A stretch of DNA of 47,838 bases from Prochlorococcus sp. AG-347-J20 (lineage in GTDB: Bacteria > Cyanobacteriota > Cyanobacteriia > PCC-6307 > Cyanobiaceae), in contig QCBW01000012.1 in the NCBI GenBank assembly GCA_003281485.1, positions 1 through 47,838 on the forward strand. The letters run 5' to 3'. The position numbers were made by a program, and so were the translations under genes. Position 1 is the first letter of the stretch. Every line of letters starts with the position of its first letter. Shown one piece after another: positions 30,764 through 40,643 of this stretch. The notes under the pieces are model-generated. The model did no database searches and was not told where the DNA came from. It worked only from the letters and a program-made list of their open reading frames with translations.

Positions 30764-31662
30764 ATAAATTCGCATATTAACTTGTTAGTCTTTTCTGGCT
30801 CTTCATCGTGAGGGCAATGACCTGCACCCTTAATAATGTCTAATCTTTTGATATTCCTGAATGCTTTTTTCCAATCTTTTGCTTCACTTAGTGACTCCCA
30901 GGGATCTTTCTCTCCCCAAATCAATTGTATTGGATTCTCAATCTTTCCAAAAAGATCTGTAGCAAGATAGTCATCAAATAAGTTAATAAAGCCACGAAAT
31001 GCCTCTTTAGAGTTTTCCCTTTTTGAAGGTTGATAAAGTATTTGAATTAATTCTTCATCGATATTTTTTCCCGAGGGGTAAGCTTGTTCAAGTATTTTTC
31101 TTATTACTTTCGGATTAGCAGCTCTTTTAAAAAGTGTATTACTTATTATTCTTTGTCTTACAAAAGTCTTTAAAACAGGCCTGAAGAAATTCATTAAAAC
31201 ATTATTTTTTTTTAAACGTTTATCATCCATTGTTCTTTGAGCACAATCAATCAAAATGATGCCTTTACAATCATCCTTGAGCATTTCAGCAGCTCTTAAC
31301 GCAATAATACCTCCAATTGAATTCCCTACTATGTAAACAGGGGATTTAATTACTTCTGAACAAAATGTTGATATTTGATTACTCCATAAGTCAAATGTAT
31401 ATTTAATTGAGTTTTCTTTAAAAGGTTCGTAATTCAATAAAGCATTAGGCTGGCTGCTTTCTCCGAATCCTAGTAAATCAATTGCGAAGCAATTAAAATT
31501 TTTACCAAGAAAATTTTGATTATGTCTCCAGTGGTTTTTTGATGCCCCAAATCCATGTATTAGTAAAATATTTATATTATTTTCGCAATTAGATTTTTTT
31601 GATAAAGACCAAGAAATTTCCCAATTTTTCCATTTCCAAATTTCAGATTTGTTAAAAGTCAC
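30748..31662 (-). CDS. Alpha/beta-fold hydrolase
   Basis: The 304-residue protein has the alpha/beta-hydrolase layout: oxyanion loop HGFGAS (36-41), nucleophile Ser115 in GNSIGG, acid Asp253 in GEKDPW, and His282 in GAGHCPHDEEPEK. The triad appears intact, so an esterase, lipase or related C-C hydrolase is likely, but the substrate cannot be read. The start is a GTG at 31660-31662, as no ATG lies close. Related plant and cyanobacterial proteins include pheophytinase- and haloperoxidase-like enzymes. A chlorophyll-linked role is possible but unsupported here. It is convergent with the sigma factor gene and divergent from the sugar kinase. Confidence 0.82.
   Translation of the reverse strand: MTFNKSEIWKWKNWEISWSLSKKSNCENNINILLIHGFGASKNHWRHNQNFLGKNFNCFAIDLLGFGESSQPNALLNYEPFKENSIKYTFDLWSNQISTFCSEVIKSPVYIVGNSIGGIIALRAAEMLKDDCKGIILIDCAQRTMDDKRLKKNNVLMNFFRPVLKTFVRQRIISNTLFKRAANPKVIRKILEQAYPSGKNIDEELIQILYQPSKRENSKEAFRGFINLFDDYLATDLFGKIENPIQLIWGEKDPWESLSEAKDWKKAFRNIKRLDIIKGAGHCPHDEEPEKTNKLICEFIQEIK
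30752..30768. terminator. Short AT hairpin at the sigma factor/hydrolase convergent overlap
   Basis: TTTATT (30752-30757) and AATAAA (30763-30768) form a perfect six-base inverted repeat around a five-base TCTTG loop, lying across the overlapping gene ends. It may help end both transcripts. Without G-C pairs or a T-run the support is weak. Confidence 0.25.
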
Positions 31663-31751
31663 TATTAACTTGTTATTGATTAAACTTTAATTCAAAAAAA
31701 AAAAATTTGTTTTTGATTAATTATTCTTAGAAAAGAAAAAGAGTTCACTTT

Positions 31752-32750
31752 ATGAAAAAGACTAAGGTCGTATGTATCGGAGAAGCTTTAATAGATAGGA
31801 TTAGAAATAAGTCAAATAATGGATTCACTGACTTTTTGGGTGGCGCACCGGCTAATGTTGCTTGTGCATTAAGAAAATTAAAAATAAATTCAATATTTAT
31901 TGGCCGTTTAGGAAATGATGCATTTGGAAAAAAATTTATTTCGAAATTTAATGAATTGGAGGTTAATTTAGATTTCTTGCAATTAGATAATGTTTCATCA
32001 ACTCGTGTAGTCAATGTGGATAGAAATCAATTTGGAGATCGTTTTTTTTTAGGATTTGAAGATAGCTCTCATTCATGCTTTGCTGACGAAGTTCTAAGTA
32101 AAAAATTAATTGAAAAAAAAATTCCAGATTTGCAGAAATTTTTCATAGAATCCAAATATTTGGTTACTGGTACAATTTTACTATCATCTCCAATTTCTTC
32201 AGAGACTATTTTTTTTCTTCTAGAAGAGGCTAAAAAATTTGAAGTAAAAATAATTATTGATTTGAATTGGAGAGAGGTTTTTTGGGATCATTCAAGTTTT
32301 TCTTCAGAAATAAGTCAAGCCGCGAGAATTAATTTAATCAAAAATTTTTTAAATCATGCAAATGTTTTAAAACTTGCTAAGGAAGAAGCAACTTTGTTTT
32401 TTCAGGAAGAAAATCCCTTGCTAATATCTCAACAATTGTCTAATAGACCAGATGTCATAATAACTGATGGAAAAAATCCTGTTGCCTGGTATATCAATGG
32501 ATTCCAAGGAATTACCGAAACCCCTACTTCACAAGAAATTGTTGATACAACTGGCGCAGGCGATGCTTTTCTAGCTGGCTTAATTTCAATATTAATTTCT
32601 TCTGGCTATCCTTCAAATCAACAAGAGATAGAAGATTGCATTAATTTCGCAAGTGTTTGTGGATTATTAACTTGTCTTGGTGAAGGGGCCATCGAGCAAC
32701 AGCCATATTATGAGAAGGTTAATAAATTTTTGGGATCTCTTATTTCGTAG
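31752..32750 (+). CDS. PfkB-family carbohydrate kinase, probable fructokinase
   Basis: The 332-residue protein is a ribokinase/PfkB-type sugar kinase. The N-terminal motif GGAPANVACALRKL (30-43) forms the sugar-binding wall, and the C-terminal motif DTTGAGDAFLAGL with GAGD at 268-271 holds the anion hole and catalytic Asp271. Such proteins in marine picocyanobacteria are annotated as fructokinases, which phosphorylate fructose to fructose 6-phosphate. That fits sucrose turnover, but the sugar specificity is inference. An AAAG-rich leader precedes the ATG. Its last 43 bases overlap the end of the convergent tsaE gene. Confidence 0.88.
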   Translation: MKKTKVVCIGEALIDRIRNKSNNGFTDFLGGAPANVACALRKLKINSIFIGRLGNDAFGKKFISKFNELEVNLDFLQLDNVSSTRVVNVDRNQFGDRFFLGFEDSSHSCFADEVLSKKLIEKKIPDLQKFFIESKYLVTGTILLSSPISSETIFFLLEEAKKFEVKIIIDLNWREVFWDHSSFSSEISQAARINLIKNFLNHANVLKLAKEEATLFFQEENPLLISQQLSNRPDVIITDGKNPVAWYINGFQGITETPTSQEIVDTTGAGDAFLAGLISILISSGYPSNQQEIEDCINFASVCGLLTCLGEGAIEQQPYYEKVNKFLGSLIS

Positions 32751-33157
32751 TGTCTTCCATTATTTTTTGCGTAACTAATTTCTATCTTCCAAAAATTATC
32801 AATAACTGATTCTATTAATTCTGGCCATTCAATAACCAAAATAGCTTGTCTTTGTATTGCCTCTTCTTCTTCTGAAAAAAAAACTTCTTTTGCTGAAGAA
32901 ATATTTTCTAACCTGTATAAATCAAGATGTATTAGTGGAATTTTTCCGGAGTTATAGTGATGCGATAAAGCAAATGTAGGGCTTGTAATGTCCTCAGATA
33001 TTGATAAACCTTTAGCAATCCCTTTAACAAATGAAGTTTTTCCAGCCCCAATTGGACCCTGTAATAAAACTACTGATTTAGGATTTAATTTCTGCGAAAG
33101 TTTTTCCCCTAAATTTAAAGTCTCTTTTAAATTCTCAACAAACACAAAATTACACAA
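32708..33157 (-). CDS. tsaE: tRNA threonylcarbamoyladenosine biosynthesis protein TsaE
   Basis: TsaE is the ATPase partner of TsaB and TsaD in making t6A37 on tRNAs reading ANN codons. The 149-residue protein has Walker [11 protein letters not shown] at 34-43, the [13 protein letters not shown] switch segment (about 59-71), the HLDLYRL block, and VIEWPELIE near 108, all family signatures. The start is a TTG at 33155-33157, because no ATG is available upstream of the P-loop. A GTG four codons later is an alternative. Its C-terminal 43 bases overlap the 3' end of the kinase gene on the other strand. Confidence 0.92.
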   Translation of the reverse strand: MCNFVFVENLKETLNLGEKLSQKLNPKSVVLLQGPIGAGKTSFVKGIAKGLSISEDITSPTFALSHHYNSGKIPLIHLDLYRLENISSAKEVFFSEEEEAIQRQAILVIEWPELIESVIDNFWKIEISYAKNNGRHYEIRDPKNLLTFS

Positions 33158-33195
33158 AAATCATTTATAGTTTAATAGAAAAAGTATTTCTAGAT

Positions 33196-34614
33196 ATGGT
33201 TATCGCAAATTCTGTTAAAACCTCTACACCTCATTACGTAATTGCTGATATTTCTCTATCAGATTTTGGTCGTAAAGAAATTAAAATTGCCGAAACGGAA
33301 ATGCCTGGATTAATGGCACTTAGAGACAAATATCAATCAGAAAAGCCACTAAAAGGCGCGAAAATAGCTGGAAGCCTTCATATGACTATTCAGACGGCAG
33401 TCTTGATAGAAACTCTTGTGGATCTTGGTGCAGAAGTGAAATGGGCTTCATGCAATATTTTTTCAACTCAAGATCATGCGGCTGCAGCTATTGCAGATCA
33501 AGGAATTGCTGTATATGCAAAAAAAGGTGAGACTCTTGATGAATATTGGCAATATACCCACTATATCCTTGATTGGGGTTCCGACTCTCCAAATATGATT
33601 CTTGATGACGGAGGAGACGCAACTGGCTTATTGATACTTGGTAGTAAAGCTGAAAAGGATTTATCTGTTTTGGATAATCCCGGAAATGAAGAAGAAATTG
33701 CTTTATTCAATTCTATTAAGTCCAAGTTGGAAAATGATAGTAACTTTTATTCTAGAATTAAAAGTAATATCATTGGTGTTACTGAAGAAACTACAACGGG
33801 AGTTGCAAGACTTTATCAATTGCAAAAGCAAAATGCATTACCTTTCCCTGCGATCAACGTTAATGATTCAGTAACTAAAAGTAAATTTGATAATTTATAT
33901 GGCTGCCGAGAATCTCTAGTTGATAGTATAAAGCGTGCCACTGATGTGATGATAGCTGGTAAGGTCGCCTTAGTAATGGGTTTTGGAGATGTAGGTAAAG
34001 GTTCAGCCCAGTCTCTAAGAGGACTAGGTGCAATTGTAAAAGTTGCTGAAGTTGATCCAATCTGTGCTCTTCAAGCGGCAATGGAAGGTTTTAGCGTTGT
34101 TACTTTAGACGATGTTGTACAAGATATTGATATATTTGTTACGGCAACTGGGAACTATCAAGTAATAACAAACGAAAATCTTGTCAAGATGAAAGATGAG
34201 GCCATAGTCTGTAATATCGGCCATTTTGATAATGAAATTGATGTTGCTTCATTAAAAGATTATCCATGGGAAAATATTAAGCCGCAGGTTGATCACATAA
34301 CTTTACCGAGTGGCAATAAAATAATCCTTCTAGCTGAAGGTAGATTAGTTAATTTAGGCTGTGCCACTGGACATCCAAGTTTTGTTATGAGTAATTCTTT
34401 TACTAATCAAGTACTAGCACAAATTGAACTTTTCAATAAGTCAGAAAATTATGCTAAGGAGGTTTATGTTTTACCAAAACATTTAGATGAAATGGTGGCT
34501 AGATTACATCTTGATAAAATTGGTGCAAAATTAACAAAGTTAACTAAAGAACAGGCTGATTATATCAACGTTCCTGTGGAAGGACCTTATAAGCCAGAGC
34601 TTTATAGATACTAA
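33196..34614 (+). CDS. ahcY: S-adenosyl-L-homocysteine hydrolase
   Basis: AhcY splits S-adenosylhomocysteine to adenosine and homocysteine, relieving inhibition of methyltransferases and feeding the methionine cycle. The 472-residue protein has the substrate-binding [16 protein letters not shown] signature (59-74), the [15 protein letters not shown] segment with His94, and the NAD-binding [10 protein letters not shown] at 262-271. [11 protein letters not shown] lies near the C-terminus. The bacterial insertion seen in longer AhcY proteins (about 150-190) is present. The ATG at 33196 lies 39 bases after the divergent tsaE start. The DedA gene starts two bases after its stop. Confidence 0.97.
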   Translation: MVIANSVKTSTPHYVIADISLSDFGRKEIKIAETEMPGLMALRDKYQSEKPLKGAKIAGSLHMTIQTAVLIETLVDLGAEVKWASCNIFSTQDHAAAAIADQGIAVYAKKGETLDEYWQYTHYILDWGSDSPNMILDDGGDATGLLILGSKAEKDLSVLDNPGNEEEIALFNSIKSKLENDSNFYSRIKSNIIGVTEETTTGVARLYQLQKQNALPFPAINVNDSVTKSKFDNLYGCRESLVDSIKRATDVMIAGKVALVMGFGDVGKGSAQSLRGLGAIVKVAEVDPICALQAAMEGFSVVTLDDVVQDIDIFVTATGNYQVITNENLVKMKDEAIVCNIGHFDNEIDVASLKDYPWENIKPQVDHITLPSGNKIILLAEGRLVNLGCATGHPSFVMSNSFTNQVLAQIELFNKSENYAKEVYVLPKHLDEMVARLHLDKIGAKLTKLTKEQADYINVPVEGPYKPELYRY

Positions 34615-34616
34615 GT

Positions 34617-35276
34617 TTGAGTTTAATCTTTGTACATTTTCTTACATCAATCCCAGACTATATCAGTTTGGCTGTTGAAAAGAATTCAACAATTGCATAC
34701 CTCACTATTTGTTTGGCTATGTTTTTAGAAAATATAATACCTCCAATTCCTTCAGAAATAATAATGCCTCTAGGTGGATTTTTTGTTTATCAACAAAAAT
34801 TAAATTTCTATATCTTAGTTTTTTGGGGATTAATTGGTACTATTTTAGGATCATTGCCTTGGTATTATTTAGGTAGATTAGTAAATGAAAAAAGACTTTC
34901 AAATTTTTTAGATAAAAAAGGAAAATATTTGGGTATTTCATCTAATGATTTAAGTAAAAGTAAAATGTGGTTTGACAAATACGGTGTTTCTTTAGTTTTT
35001 TGGGGCCGATTAGTTCCAGGTATAAGAACTTTAATTTCAGTTCCCGCTGGCATAGAACTTATGCCATTAAGAAAATTTTTGATTTGGACTACATTTGGGA
35101 GCTTGATATGGGTGGCGCTTCTCACTTATGCAGGTTATTTATTTGGTGAAAATTATCCAATCATTGAAACTTATTTAGATCAAATCAAATTTGTTGTAAA
35201 GCCCATTTTAATTTTAATTTTCTTATATTTTTTTATAAGAATACTCACAAGATTTTTAAAAAAAAATAGAGCTTAA
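34617..35276 (+). CDS. DedA-family membrane protein
   Basis: DedA/VTT-domain proteins are multi-pass inner-membrane proteins; some act as lipid scramblases or flippases for undecaprenyl phosphate or phosphatidylethanolamine and require proton motive force. The 219-residue protein has an N-terminal helix, the re-entrant region ENIIPPIPSEIIMPLGGF (about 38-55), GSLPWYYLGRL, and the conserved GRLVPGIRTLISVPAG block (about 129-144) with the paired arginines, then two further helices. The TTG at 34617 is the likely start, directly after ahcY. An internal ATG at codon 35 would remove part of the first helix. The substrate is unknown. Its stop overlaps the ssb stop on the TTAA at 35273-35276. Confidence 0.9.
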   Translation: MSLIFVHFLTSIPDYISLAVEKNSTIAYLTICLAMFLENIIPPIPSEIIMPLGGFFVYQQKLNFYILVFWGLIGTILGSLPWYYLGRLVNEKRLSNFLDKKGKYLGISSNDLSKSKMWFDKYGVSLVFWGRLVPGIRTLISVPAGIELMPLRKFLIWTTFGSLIWVALLTYAGYLFGENYPIIETYLDQIKFVVKPILILIFLYFFIRILTRFLKKNRA

Positions 35277-35644
35277 AAAGGGATTTCACTTGAATTACTA
35301 TTGCCTGAGAATTGGTTATTTTCAGACTCTTTTCTTGAGCTAAGTAAATTTAGTCTATCAACTCTAACAACTGGCTTATATCTATCTTCACCAGTAGTTT
35401 TATCTTTCCAACTATCAATTTTAAAGCTTCCGGTAATTCCAATTAAAGAACCTTTTTTAACATAATCTGCTGCTACTTGGGCTTGTTTGCCCCATATTTC
35501 TAAATTAAACCAGTCTGGCTCTTCATCTCTGCTTCTTCTGTTAACTGCTAGAGTGAAATTCGCAACAATACTGCCAGATTCAAAATATCTGACATCAGGT
35601 TCTCTTCCAGCTCTGCCAACTAGATTAATACTGTTAATTTCCAT
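35273..35644 (-). CDS. ssb: Single-stranded DNA-binding protein
   Basis: SSB coats single-stranded DNA in replication, recombination and repair. The 123-residue protein is a single OB-fold, starting MEINSINLVGRAGREPDVRYFESGSIVANFTLAV and continuing with NLEIWGKQAQVAADYVKKGSLIGITG. It lacks a long linker and ends NSNSSEIPF instead of the acidic DDDIPF seen in Escherichia coli; the final Pro-Phe that partners recognise is kept. The start is the ATG at 35642-35644. It is divergent from mreB across a 132-base gap with an A/T-rich run. A single short SSB is usual in this group. Confidence 0.93.
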   Translation of the reverse strand: MEINSINLVGRAGREPDVRYFESGSIVANFTLAVNRRSRDEEPDWFNLEIWGKQAQVAADYVKKGSLIGITGSFKIDSWKDKTTGEDRYKPVVRVDRLNLLSSRKESENNQFSGNSNSSEIPF

Positions 35645-35776
35645 AATTTTTTTTTTTTTATATTACTCTCATTTAAAGTTTTTGCTCAAAGTTTTACGTG
35701 CTATTCATAACCTAATTAGAGAATTTTGAGAGCTTAACAAAAAATAGATATATTATTTATAAAAAGATTCATTATT

Positions 35777-36829
35777 GTGATTTTTAACAGATTTACATTT
35801 TCAAGAGACATTGGCATAGATTTAGGTACGGCCAATACCCTTATACATGTTTCAGGGAAGGGGGTTGTTTTACAAGAGCCTTCTGTGGTGGCTATGGATT
35901 TAGAAGAAGGGGTTCCATTGGCAGTTGGTAAAGAGGCAAAGTTAATGCTTGGAAGAACACCTGGCAATATAAGAGCTGTAAGACCACTGAGAGATGGAGT
36001 TATTGCAGATTTTGATGCAGCGGAGCAGATGATAAAAACATTTATTCAAAAATGTAATGAAGGCAGAGGTATAGTAGCTCCAAGAATAGTTATTGGTATT
36101 CCAAGTGGAGTAACTAGTGTTGAGCGAAGAGCAGTCAGAGAAGCTGGATTAGCTGGGGCTAGAGAAGTGCACTTAATTGATGAGCCAGTGGCAGCGGCAA
36201 TAGGAGCTTCATTACCTGTAACTGAGCCAATTGGGACTATGATTGTTGATATTGGTGGTGGCACTACTGAGGTTGCAGTATTAAGTTTAGGAGGAACCGT
36301 ATTAAGTGAATCAGTTCGAATAGCTGGCGATGAAATCAATGAATCAATTGCTCTATATCTTAAAAAAGTTCATAATTTAGTTGTTGGAGAGAGAACCGCA
36401 GAAGATATTAAGATAAAAATTGGATCAGCATTCCCAGATAACGATTTTGATCAAACTTCATTAGAAGTAAGAGGATTACATCTTTTGTCTGGTCTACCTA
36501 GGTCAATTACTTTAACCTCAGGGGAAATTAGAGAAGCTATGGCAGATCCACTTAGCAAAATAGTTGAAGCTGTAAAAAGAACTTTGGAGCGAACCCCTCC
36601 AGAACTTGCTGCAGATATTGTTGATAGAGGGATAATGCTTGCAGGTGGCGGAGCGTTAGTGAGAGGGATAAATGATTTGGTGAGTGATGAAACAGGAATT
36701 TTTACACACATAGCAGAAAATCCATTATTGTGCGTAGTTAACGGATGTGGAGAGGTTTTGGATGATTTCAAAAAACTTAAAAGAGTAGTTGATACTCCTG
36801 ACTTTATAAGGAACGCGATAAGAGATTAA
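35777..36829 (+). CDS. mreB: Rod-shape-determining protein MreB
   Basis: MreB is the bacterial actin that forms membrane-associated filaments and guides lateral cell-wall synthesis. The 350-residue protein carries the phosphate-1 loop GIDLGTANT, the [14 protein letters not shown] phosphate-2 block, and the adenosine motif GGGALVRGI. The start is a GTG at 35777; the N-terminal [11 protein letters not shown] matches the amphipathic membrane anchor of MreB proteins. mreC follows after four bases and mreD directly after, forming a complete mreBCD cluster. Prochlorococcus cells are small ovoids, so the role in shape is inferred from the family. Confidence 0.97.
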   Translation: MIFNRFTFSRDIGIDLGTANTLIHVSGKGVVLQEPSVVAMDLEEGVPLAVGKEAKLMLGRTPGNIRAVRPLRDGVIADFDAAEQMIKTFIQKCNEGRGIVAPRIVIGIPSGVTSVERRAVREAGLAGAREVHLIDEPVAAAIGASLPVTEPIGTMIVDIGGGTTEVAVLSLGGTVLSESVRIAGDEINESIALYLKKVHNLVVGERTAEDIKIKIGSAFPDNDFDQTSLEVRGLHLLSGLPRSITLTSGEIREAMADPLSKIVEAVKRTLERTPPELAADIVDRGIMLAGGGALVRGINDLVSDETGIFTHIAENPLLCVVNGCGEVLDDFKKLKRVVDTPDFIRNAIRD

Positions 36830-36833
36830 TGCC

Positions 36834-37583
36834 ATGTTTGATATCCGACGAATTTCTAATAGTCGTTGGTGGCATAAAAAGAAAACTTGGATATTGTTTG
36901 GAATTTTCTTATTTTTTGTTTTTATAAGGATATCAAAAGGATCTCTTTATAAAGACTTTTATTATTTTGTTTCAAGACCTTTTTGGCCTGGGAAATTTCA
37001 AAAAGAAGTTATTCTTAATAGCGTAGACCAAGAATCCTTTATAAAATTAAATCTTCTAAACAGGGATAATATTAGATTGCGTGAAATTTTAAATCTTCAA
37101 GAATCATCTAATAATGATAGTATTTCAGCTGCAGTTATTTCGAGGAAAACAGGTAGTTGGTGGAGACAAATAATATTAAATAAAGGTTCAAAAGATGGAG
37201 TGGAAATTGGAAGTGCTGTTATTGGACCCGGTGGATTATTAGGAAGAATAAGTAATACTTCATTATTTACTTCTTCGGTAACATTATTAACCTCTCCAGA
37301 AAGTAAGGTAGGCGTGTGGGTAGATAGAACCCAAATAAATGGACTAATGGTTGGTTTAGCGGATAATTATCCTGGCTTAATACTTTATTCGAAAGACGCC
37401 GATATAAAAGTCGGAGACTTTGTGTCATCTTCTCCAGCTAGTACTTTATTGCCTCCTAATATTCCTATTGGTATTGTTAAATCTGTAAGTGAGGAATTAG
37501 AAGCGAAAAAAACCGCAAAAATATCACTTTTAGCAAAACCTCATGTAATTGATTGGGTGCAAATTTTGAAAGAAAAAATTTAA
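36834..37583 (+). CDS. mreC: Rod-shape-determining protein MreC
   Basis: MreC spans the inner membrane once and links MreB filaments to the periplasmic wall machinery. The 249-residue protein has an N-terminal cytosolic stub, one transmembrane helix at about 18-34 (TWILFGIFLFFVFIRI), a helical linker, and a periplasmic beta-rich domain with SAAVISRKTGSWWRQIILNKGSKDGVEIGSAVIGPGGLLGRI, typical of MreC. The gene begins four bases after mreB. Its TAA stop shares one base with the mreD ATG (TAATG). Confidence 0.93.
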   Translation: MFDIRRISNSRWWHKKKTWILFGIFLFFVFIRISKGSLYKDFYYFVSRPFWPGKFQKEVILNSVDQESFIKLNLLNRDNIRLREILNLQESSNNDSISAAVISRKTGSWWRQIILNKGSKDGVEIGSAVIGPGGLLGRISNTSLFTSSVTLLTSPESKVGVWVDRTQINGLMVGLADNYPGLILYSKDADIKVGDFVSSSPASTLLPPNIPIGIVKSVSEELEAKKTAKISLLAKPHVIDWVQILKEKI

Positions 37584-38122
37584 TGAATAAATTTTATAAA
37601 AAAAATTTTCCTATAATTTTGTTTATTTTTATACCAGTTATTTTTTTATGGCACCCAAATTGGCTTGGTTTTTTGGGAGTTCAGCCATATTGGCCGTTAT
37701 TTTGGTTGTTGCCTTGGGCAATGATTAATGGATCAATAAATGGAATTATCTTTGGTTTGTTTTTAGGCCTAATTTTAGACTCCTTAACTCTTAATAGTAA
37801 TTTTACCCAAATACCAGGTTTAATATTATGTGGATTCTTGTTTGGGAGAATTAAATTTCATAGTGATATTTTTGTGGGACATTTTAGATATGGTTTAATT
37901 TGTTCTTTTGGCAGTTGTTTATGCGGTTTTTTGTATTTTTTACAGATTTTGTTTAAAAACTCTGCAGATAGTAACTTTTTTTTGTTTATCCCAAGTCTTC
38001 AAAATATCCTGGCCGAAGTATTCCTTACTGGTTTTTTCGCTCCATTTTTTTGTTCCCAAATTTTGAGAGTCTTTAAATTGTCTGGGGCTAAAAGCACATT
38101 AAAAAATGTTCTAAAGAAGTAA
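37583..38122 (+). CDS. mreD: Rod-shape-determining protein MreD
   Basis: MreD is the small integral membrane partner of MreC. I choose the ATG at 37583, overlapping the mreC stop by one base, over a TTG at 37553 that would overlap mreC by 31 bases. This gives 179 residues with about five hydrophobic helices (FPIILFIFIPVIFLW, YWPLFWLLPWAMINGSINGIIFGLFLGLILDSL and two or three more). The multi-helix pattern and the position after mreBC make the call. The sequence itself is poorly conserved, as usual for MreD. A 161-base gap separates it from rpaB. Confidence 0.85.
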   Translation: MNKFYKKNFPIILFIFIPVIFLWHPNWLGFLGVQPYWPLFWLLPWAMINGSINGIIFGLFLGLILDSLTLNSNFTQIPGLILCGFLFGRIKFHSDIFVGHFRYGLICSFGSCLCGFLYFLQILFKNSADSNFFLFIPSLQNILAEVFLTGFFAPFFCSQILRVFKLSGAKSTLKNVLKK

Positions 38123-38283
38123 AAAATTTTCAAAAAAAAATTTAAGATATTTAACCTGTAGAAATTTGTTGAAATCTAAGGAATATCTCTTTGTGGGTTC
38201 ATAATGTTATATATTTAATTGTTAGAATAAAAATTCAATGCAATAAATCTTTGCTTTGAAGTATCTGGAAATCTTTTTTAACT

Positions 38284-39030
38284 ATGTCAAAAGCAAGAAT
38301 TTTAGTTGTTGATGATGAACCAGCAGTTCTGAAGGTATTAGTTACAAGACTTCAACTAGCAGGATATCAAGTTTATTCGGCTACTAATGGAGAAGAAGCT
38401 CTTGAATCTTTTCACAGAGATTCCCCTGACTTGATTGTTCTTGATGTAATGCTCCCAAAAATGGATGGATTTGCAGTTTGTCGAAGAATTCGAGCTGAAT
38501 CCGTCGTTCCAATAATATTTTTAACTGCACTAGAGGCAATTTCAGAGAGAGTTGCAGGTTTGGATCTTGGAGCTGATGATTACTTGTCAAAGCCATTTAG
38601 TCCAAAAGAGTTAGAGGCTAGGATAGCTACTATCTTAAGAAGAATGGGCCCAAATGTATCGGTTACTGAAACTAAAGAGGTTCCATCTGGTAAAGGAGTT
38701 ATGAAATTTGGAAGTTTAGTTGTTGATACTAATAGAAGACAAGTTTCTAGGGCAGGGGATAGAATTAGCCTAACTTATACTGAATTTAGCCTACTAGAAT
38801 TATTGTTTGACGAGCCTGGCAAAGTAGTTCCTCGAGCTGAAATTTTAGAACAATTGTGGGGTTATCCTCCCAGGAGAGCTGCTGATTTAAGAGTAGTAGA
38901 CGTTTATGTAGCGAGACTAAGAGGTAAATTAGAGCCAGACCCCAGAAATCCGGAACTAATATTAACAGTTCGAGGAATTGGCTATGCATCACAGAGAGTT
39001 GGAGAAACAGCAACATCTTTGGCAAGTTAA
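38284..39030 (+). CDS. rpaB: OmpR-type response regulator RpaB (Ycf27)
   Basis: RpaB is an essential cyanobacterial and plastid-type regulator that binds HLR1 sites and controls genes for photosystem I, hli proteins and light stress. The 248-residue protein has a receiver domain with Asp10/Asp11, the phospho-acceptor Asp54, Thr81 and Lys103, followed by an OmpR-type winged helix from about 145 (MKFGSLVVDTNRRQV to VRGIGYASQRVGE). Length and sequence match the RpaB branch better than RpaA, as far as I can judge by eye. The cognate sensor kinase is not in this window. The gene follows mreBCD and is followed by lysS after 45 bases. Confidence 0.93.
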   Translation: MSKARILVVDDEPAVLKVLVTRLQLAGYQVYSATNGEEALESFHRDSPDLIVLDVMLPKMDGFAVCRRIRAESVVPIIFLTALEAISERVAGLDLGADDYLSKPFSPKELEARIATILRRMGPNVSVTETKEVPSGKGVMKFGSLVVDTNRRQVSRAGDRISLTYTEFSLLELLFDEPGKVVPRAEILEQLWGYPPRRAADLRVVDVYVARLRGKLEPDPRNPELILTVRGIGYASQRVGETATSLAS

Positions 39031-39075
39031 GCTCCCGTCTGATACGTTTATTAAATAAATTACTTAAAGCAAATT

Positions 39076-40614
39076 TTGTCTGAAATCAGAGAAGCTCGTT
39101 TACAAAAAGCCAATTCACTTCTTAGTAAAGGATTTGCTTCTTATGCAGAAAGTTTTAAGAATTCTCATTCTACGCAATTCCTTTTTAAGAAATTTGATTA
39201 TCTTGAAAACGGTCAAGAGGAAAATTTCAGTGTTTCTCTTGCTGGAAGAGTTATGGCAAAAAGGGTAATGGGCAAAATTGCCTTTTTCACAATGAGCGAT
39301 CAATATGGTCAGATTCAGCTTTATTTAGATAAGAAGATTATTAATTTAAATTTAGAAACCCAAAAATTGCTGTCTTTTGAAGATATCAAGGAACTAGTAG
39401 ATATTGGTGACTGGATAGGAGTGTATGGGACTATTAAAAAAACTAACAAAGGTGAGCTTTCAATTAAAGTTGAAAAATGGGAAATGTTGTCAAAATCATT
39501 ACAGCCCTTACCAGATAAATGGCATGGATTGACTGATATTGAAAAAAGATATAGGCAACGTTATTTAGATTTAATAGTTAATCCTCATTCCAAAAATGTA
39601 TTTAAGACAAGAGCAAAATGCATAATGTTTATGAGAAAGTGGCTAGAAGAAAGAAATTTTTTAGAGATAGAAACCCCAATTCTCCAATCTGAAGCTGGAG
39701 GTGCTGAAGCAAGACCATTTATTACTCATCACAATACTTTAGATATCCCGTTGTATTTACGAATCGCGACAGAATTACATTTAAAAAGAATGGTTGTTGG
39801 AGGTTTTGAGAAGGTTTATGAATTGGGAAGAATCTTTCGCAATGAGGGGGTAAGTACAAAGCATAATCCTGAATTTACTTCAGTTGAAATTTATCAAGCT
39901 TTTTCTAATTATGTCGATATGATGGATTTAACGGAAGAACTGATAAAAGATATTGTATTTCATGCATGTGGTTCATTAGTTATTAATTATCAAAATAAGG
40001 AAATTGACTTTTCAAAACCATGGTCCAGAGTCTCTATGAAAAATATAGTCAAGAAATATACAGGGATTGATTTTGATTCTTTCAGTGGAGATTTTCAAAC
40101 AGCAAAAGAAGTTGTTAAAAACATAAATGTTGAATTTTCTAGTAAAGTAAATACTATGGGAAGACTTTTAAATGAAGTCTTCGAGCAAAAAGTAGAGTCA
40201 AAACTTATAGAACCCACTTTTGTAATAGACTATCCTGTTGAAATTTCTCCTTTAGCTAGGCCTCATCCTGAAAATAAAGATATGGTTCAGAGATTTGAAT
40301 TATTCATCGTTGGTCGAGAGTTGGCAAATGCCTTTAGTGAGTTGATAGATCCAGTAGATCAAAGAGAAAGAATGGAATTGCAGCAATCTCTTAGAGATGA
40401 CGGAGATTTAGAAGCTCATTGTATAGATGAAGATTTCTTGAATGCTTTAGAGATTGGCATGCCCCCTACTGGTGGATTAGGAATTGGTATTGATAGACTT
40501 ATTATGTTGATTACCAATAGTCCATCAATTAGAGATGTAATTCCTTTTCCATTGTTAAAACCAGAAATAACTTCGGAAAAAAATGAAAAATTACCCTTGA
40601 ATGAAGTAAAATAG
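39076..40614 (+). CDS. lysS: Lysyl-tRNA synthetase, class II
   Basis: LysRS charges tRNA-Lys. The 512-residue class II enzyme has an OB-fold anticodon-binding domain (about 50-160), motif 2 [21 protein letters not shown] (about 250-272) and motif 3 [12 protein letters not shown] near residue 470. The start is a TTG at 39076, giving [15 protein letters not shown], which agrees with the family N-terminal helix. The TTAAAGC upstream is a weak ribosome-binding site. It sits between rpaB and the 82-residue orphan on the same strand. Confidence 0.96.
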   Translation: MSEIREARLQKANSLLSKGFASYAESFKNSHSTQFLFKKFDYLENGQEENFSVSLAGRVMAKRVMGKIAFFTMSDQYGQIQLYLDKKIINLNLETQKLLSFEDIKELVDIGDWIGVYGTIKKTNKGELSIKVEKWEMLSKSLQPLPDKWHGLTDIEKRYRQRYLDLIVNPHSKNVFKTRAKCIMFMRKWLEERNFLEIETPILQSEAGGAEARPFITHHNTLDIPLYLRIATELHLKRMVVGGFEKVYELGRIFRNEGVSTKHNPEFTSVEIYQAFSNYVDMMDLTEELIKDIVFHACGSLVINYQNKEIDFSKPWSRVSMKNIVKKYTGIDFDSFSGDFQTAKEVVKNINVEFSSKVNTMGRLLNEVFEQKVESKLIEPTFVIDYPVEISPLARPHPENKDMVQRFELFIVGRELANAFSELIDPVDQRERMELQQSLRDDGDLEAHCIDEDFLNALEIGMPPTGGLGIGIDRLIMLITNSPSIRDVIPFPLLKPEITSEKNEKLPLNEVK

Positions 40615-40643
40615 ATAAATTATTCCAATACGAAATTTTTTAA

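Noticed and set aside
37553..37582. TTG start for mreD upstream of its ATG
   Set aside because: It would overlap mreC by 31 bases. The ATG at 37583 sits in a TAATG junction typical of coupled genes and starts directly before the first hydrophobic helix.
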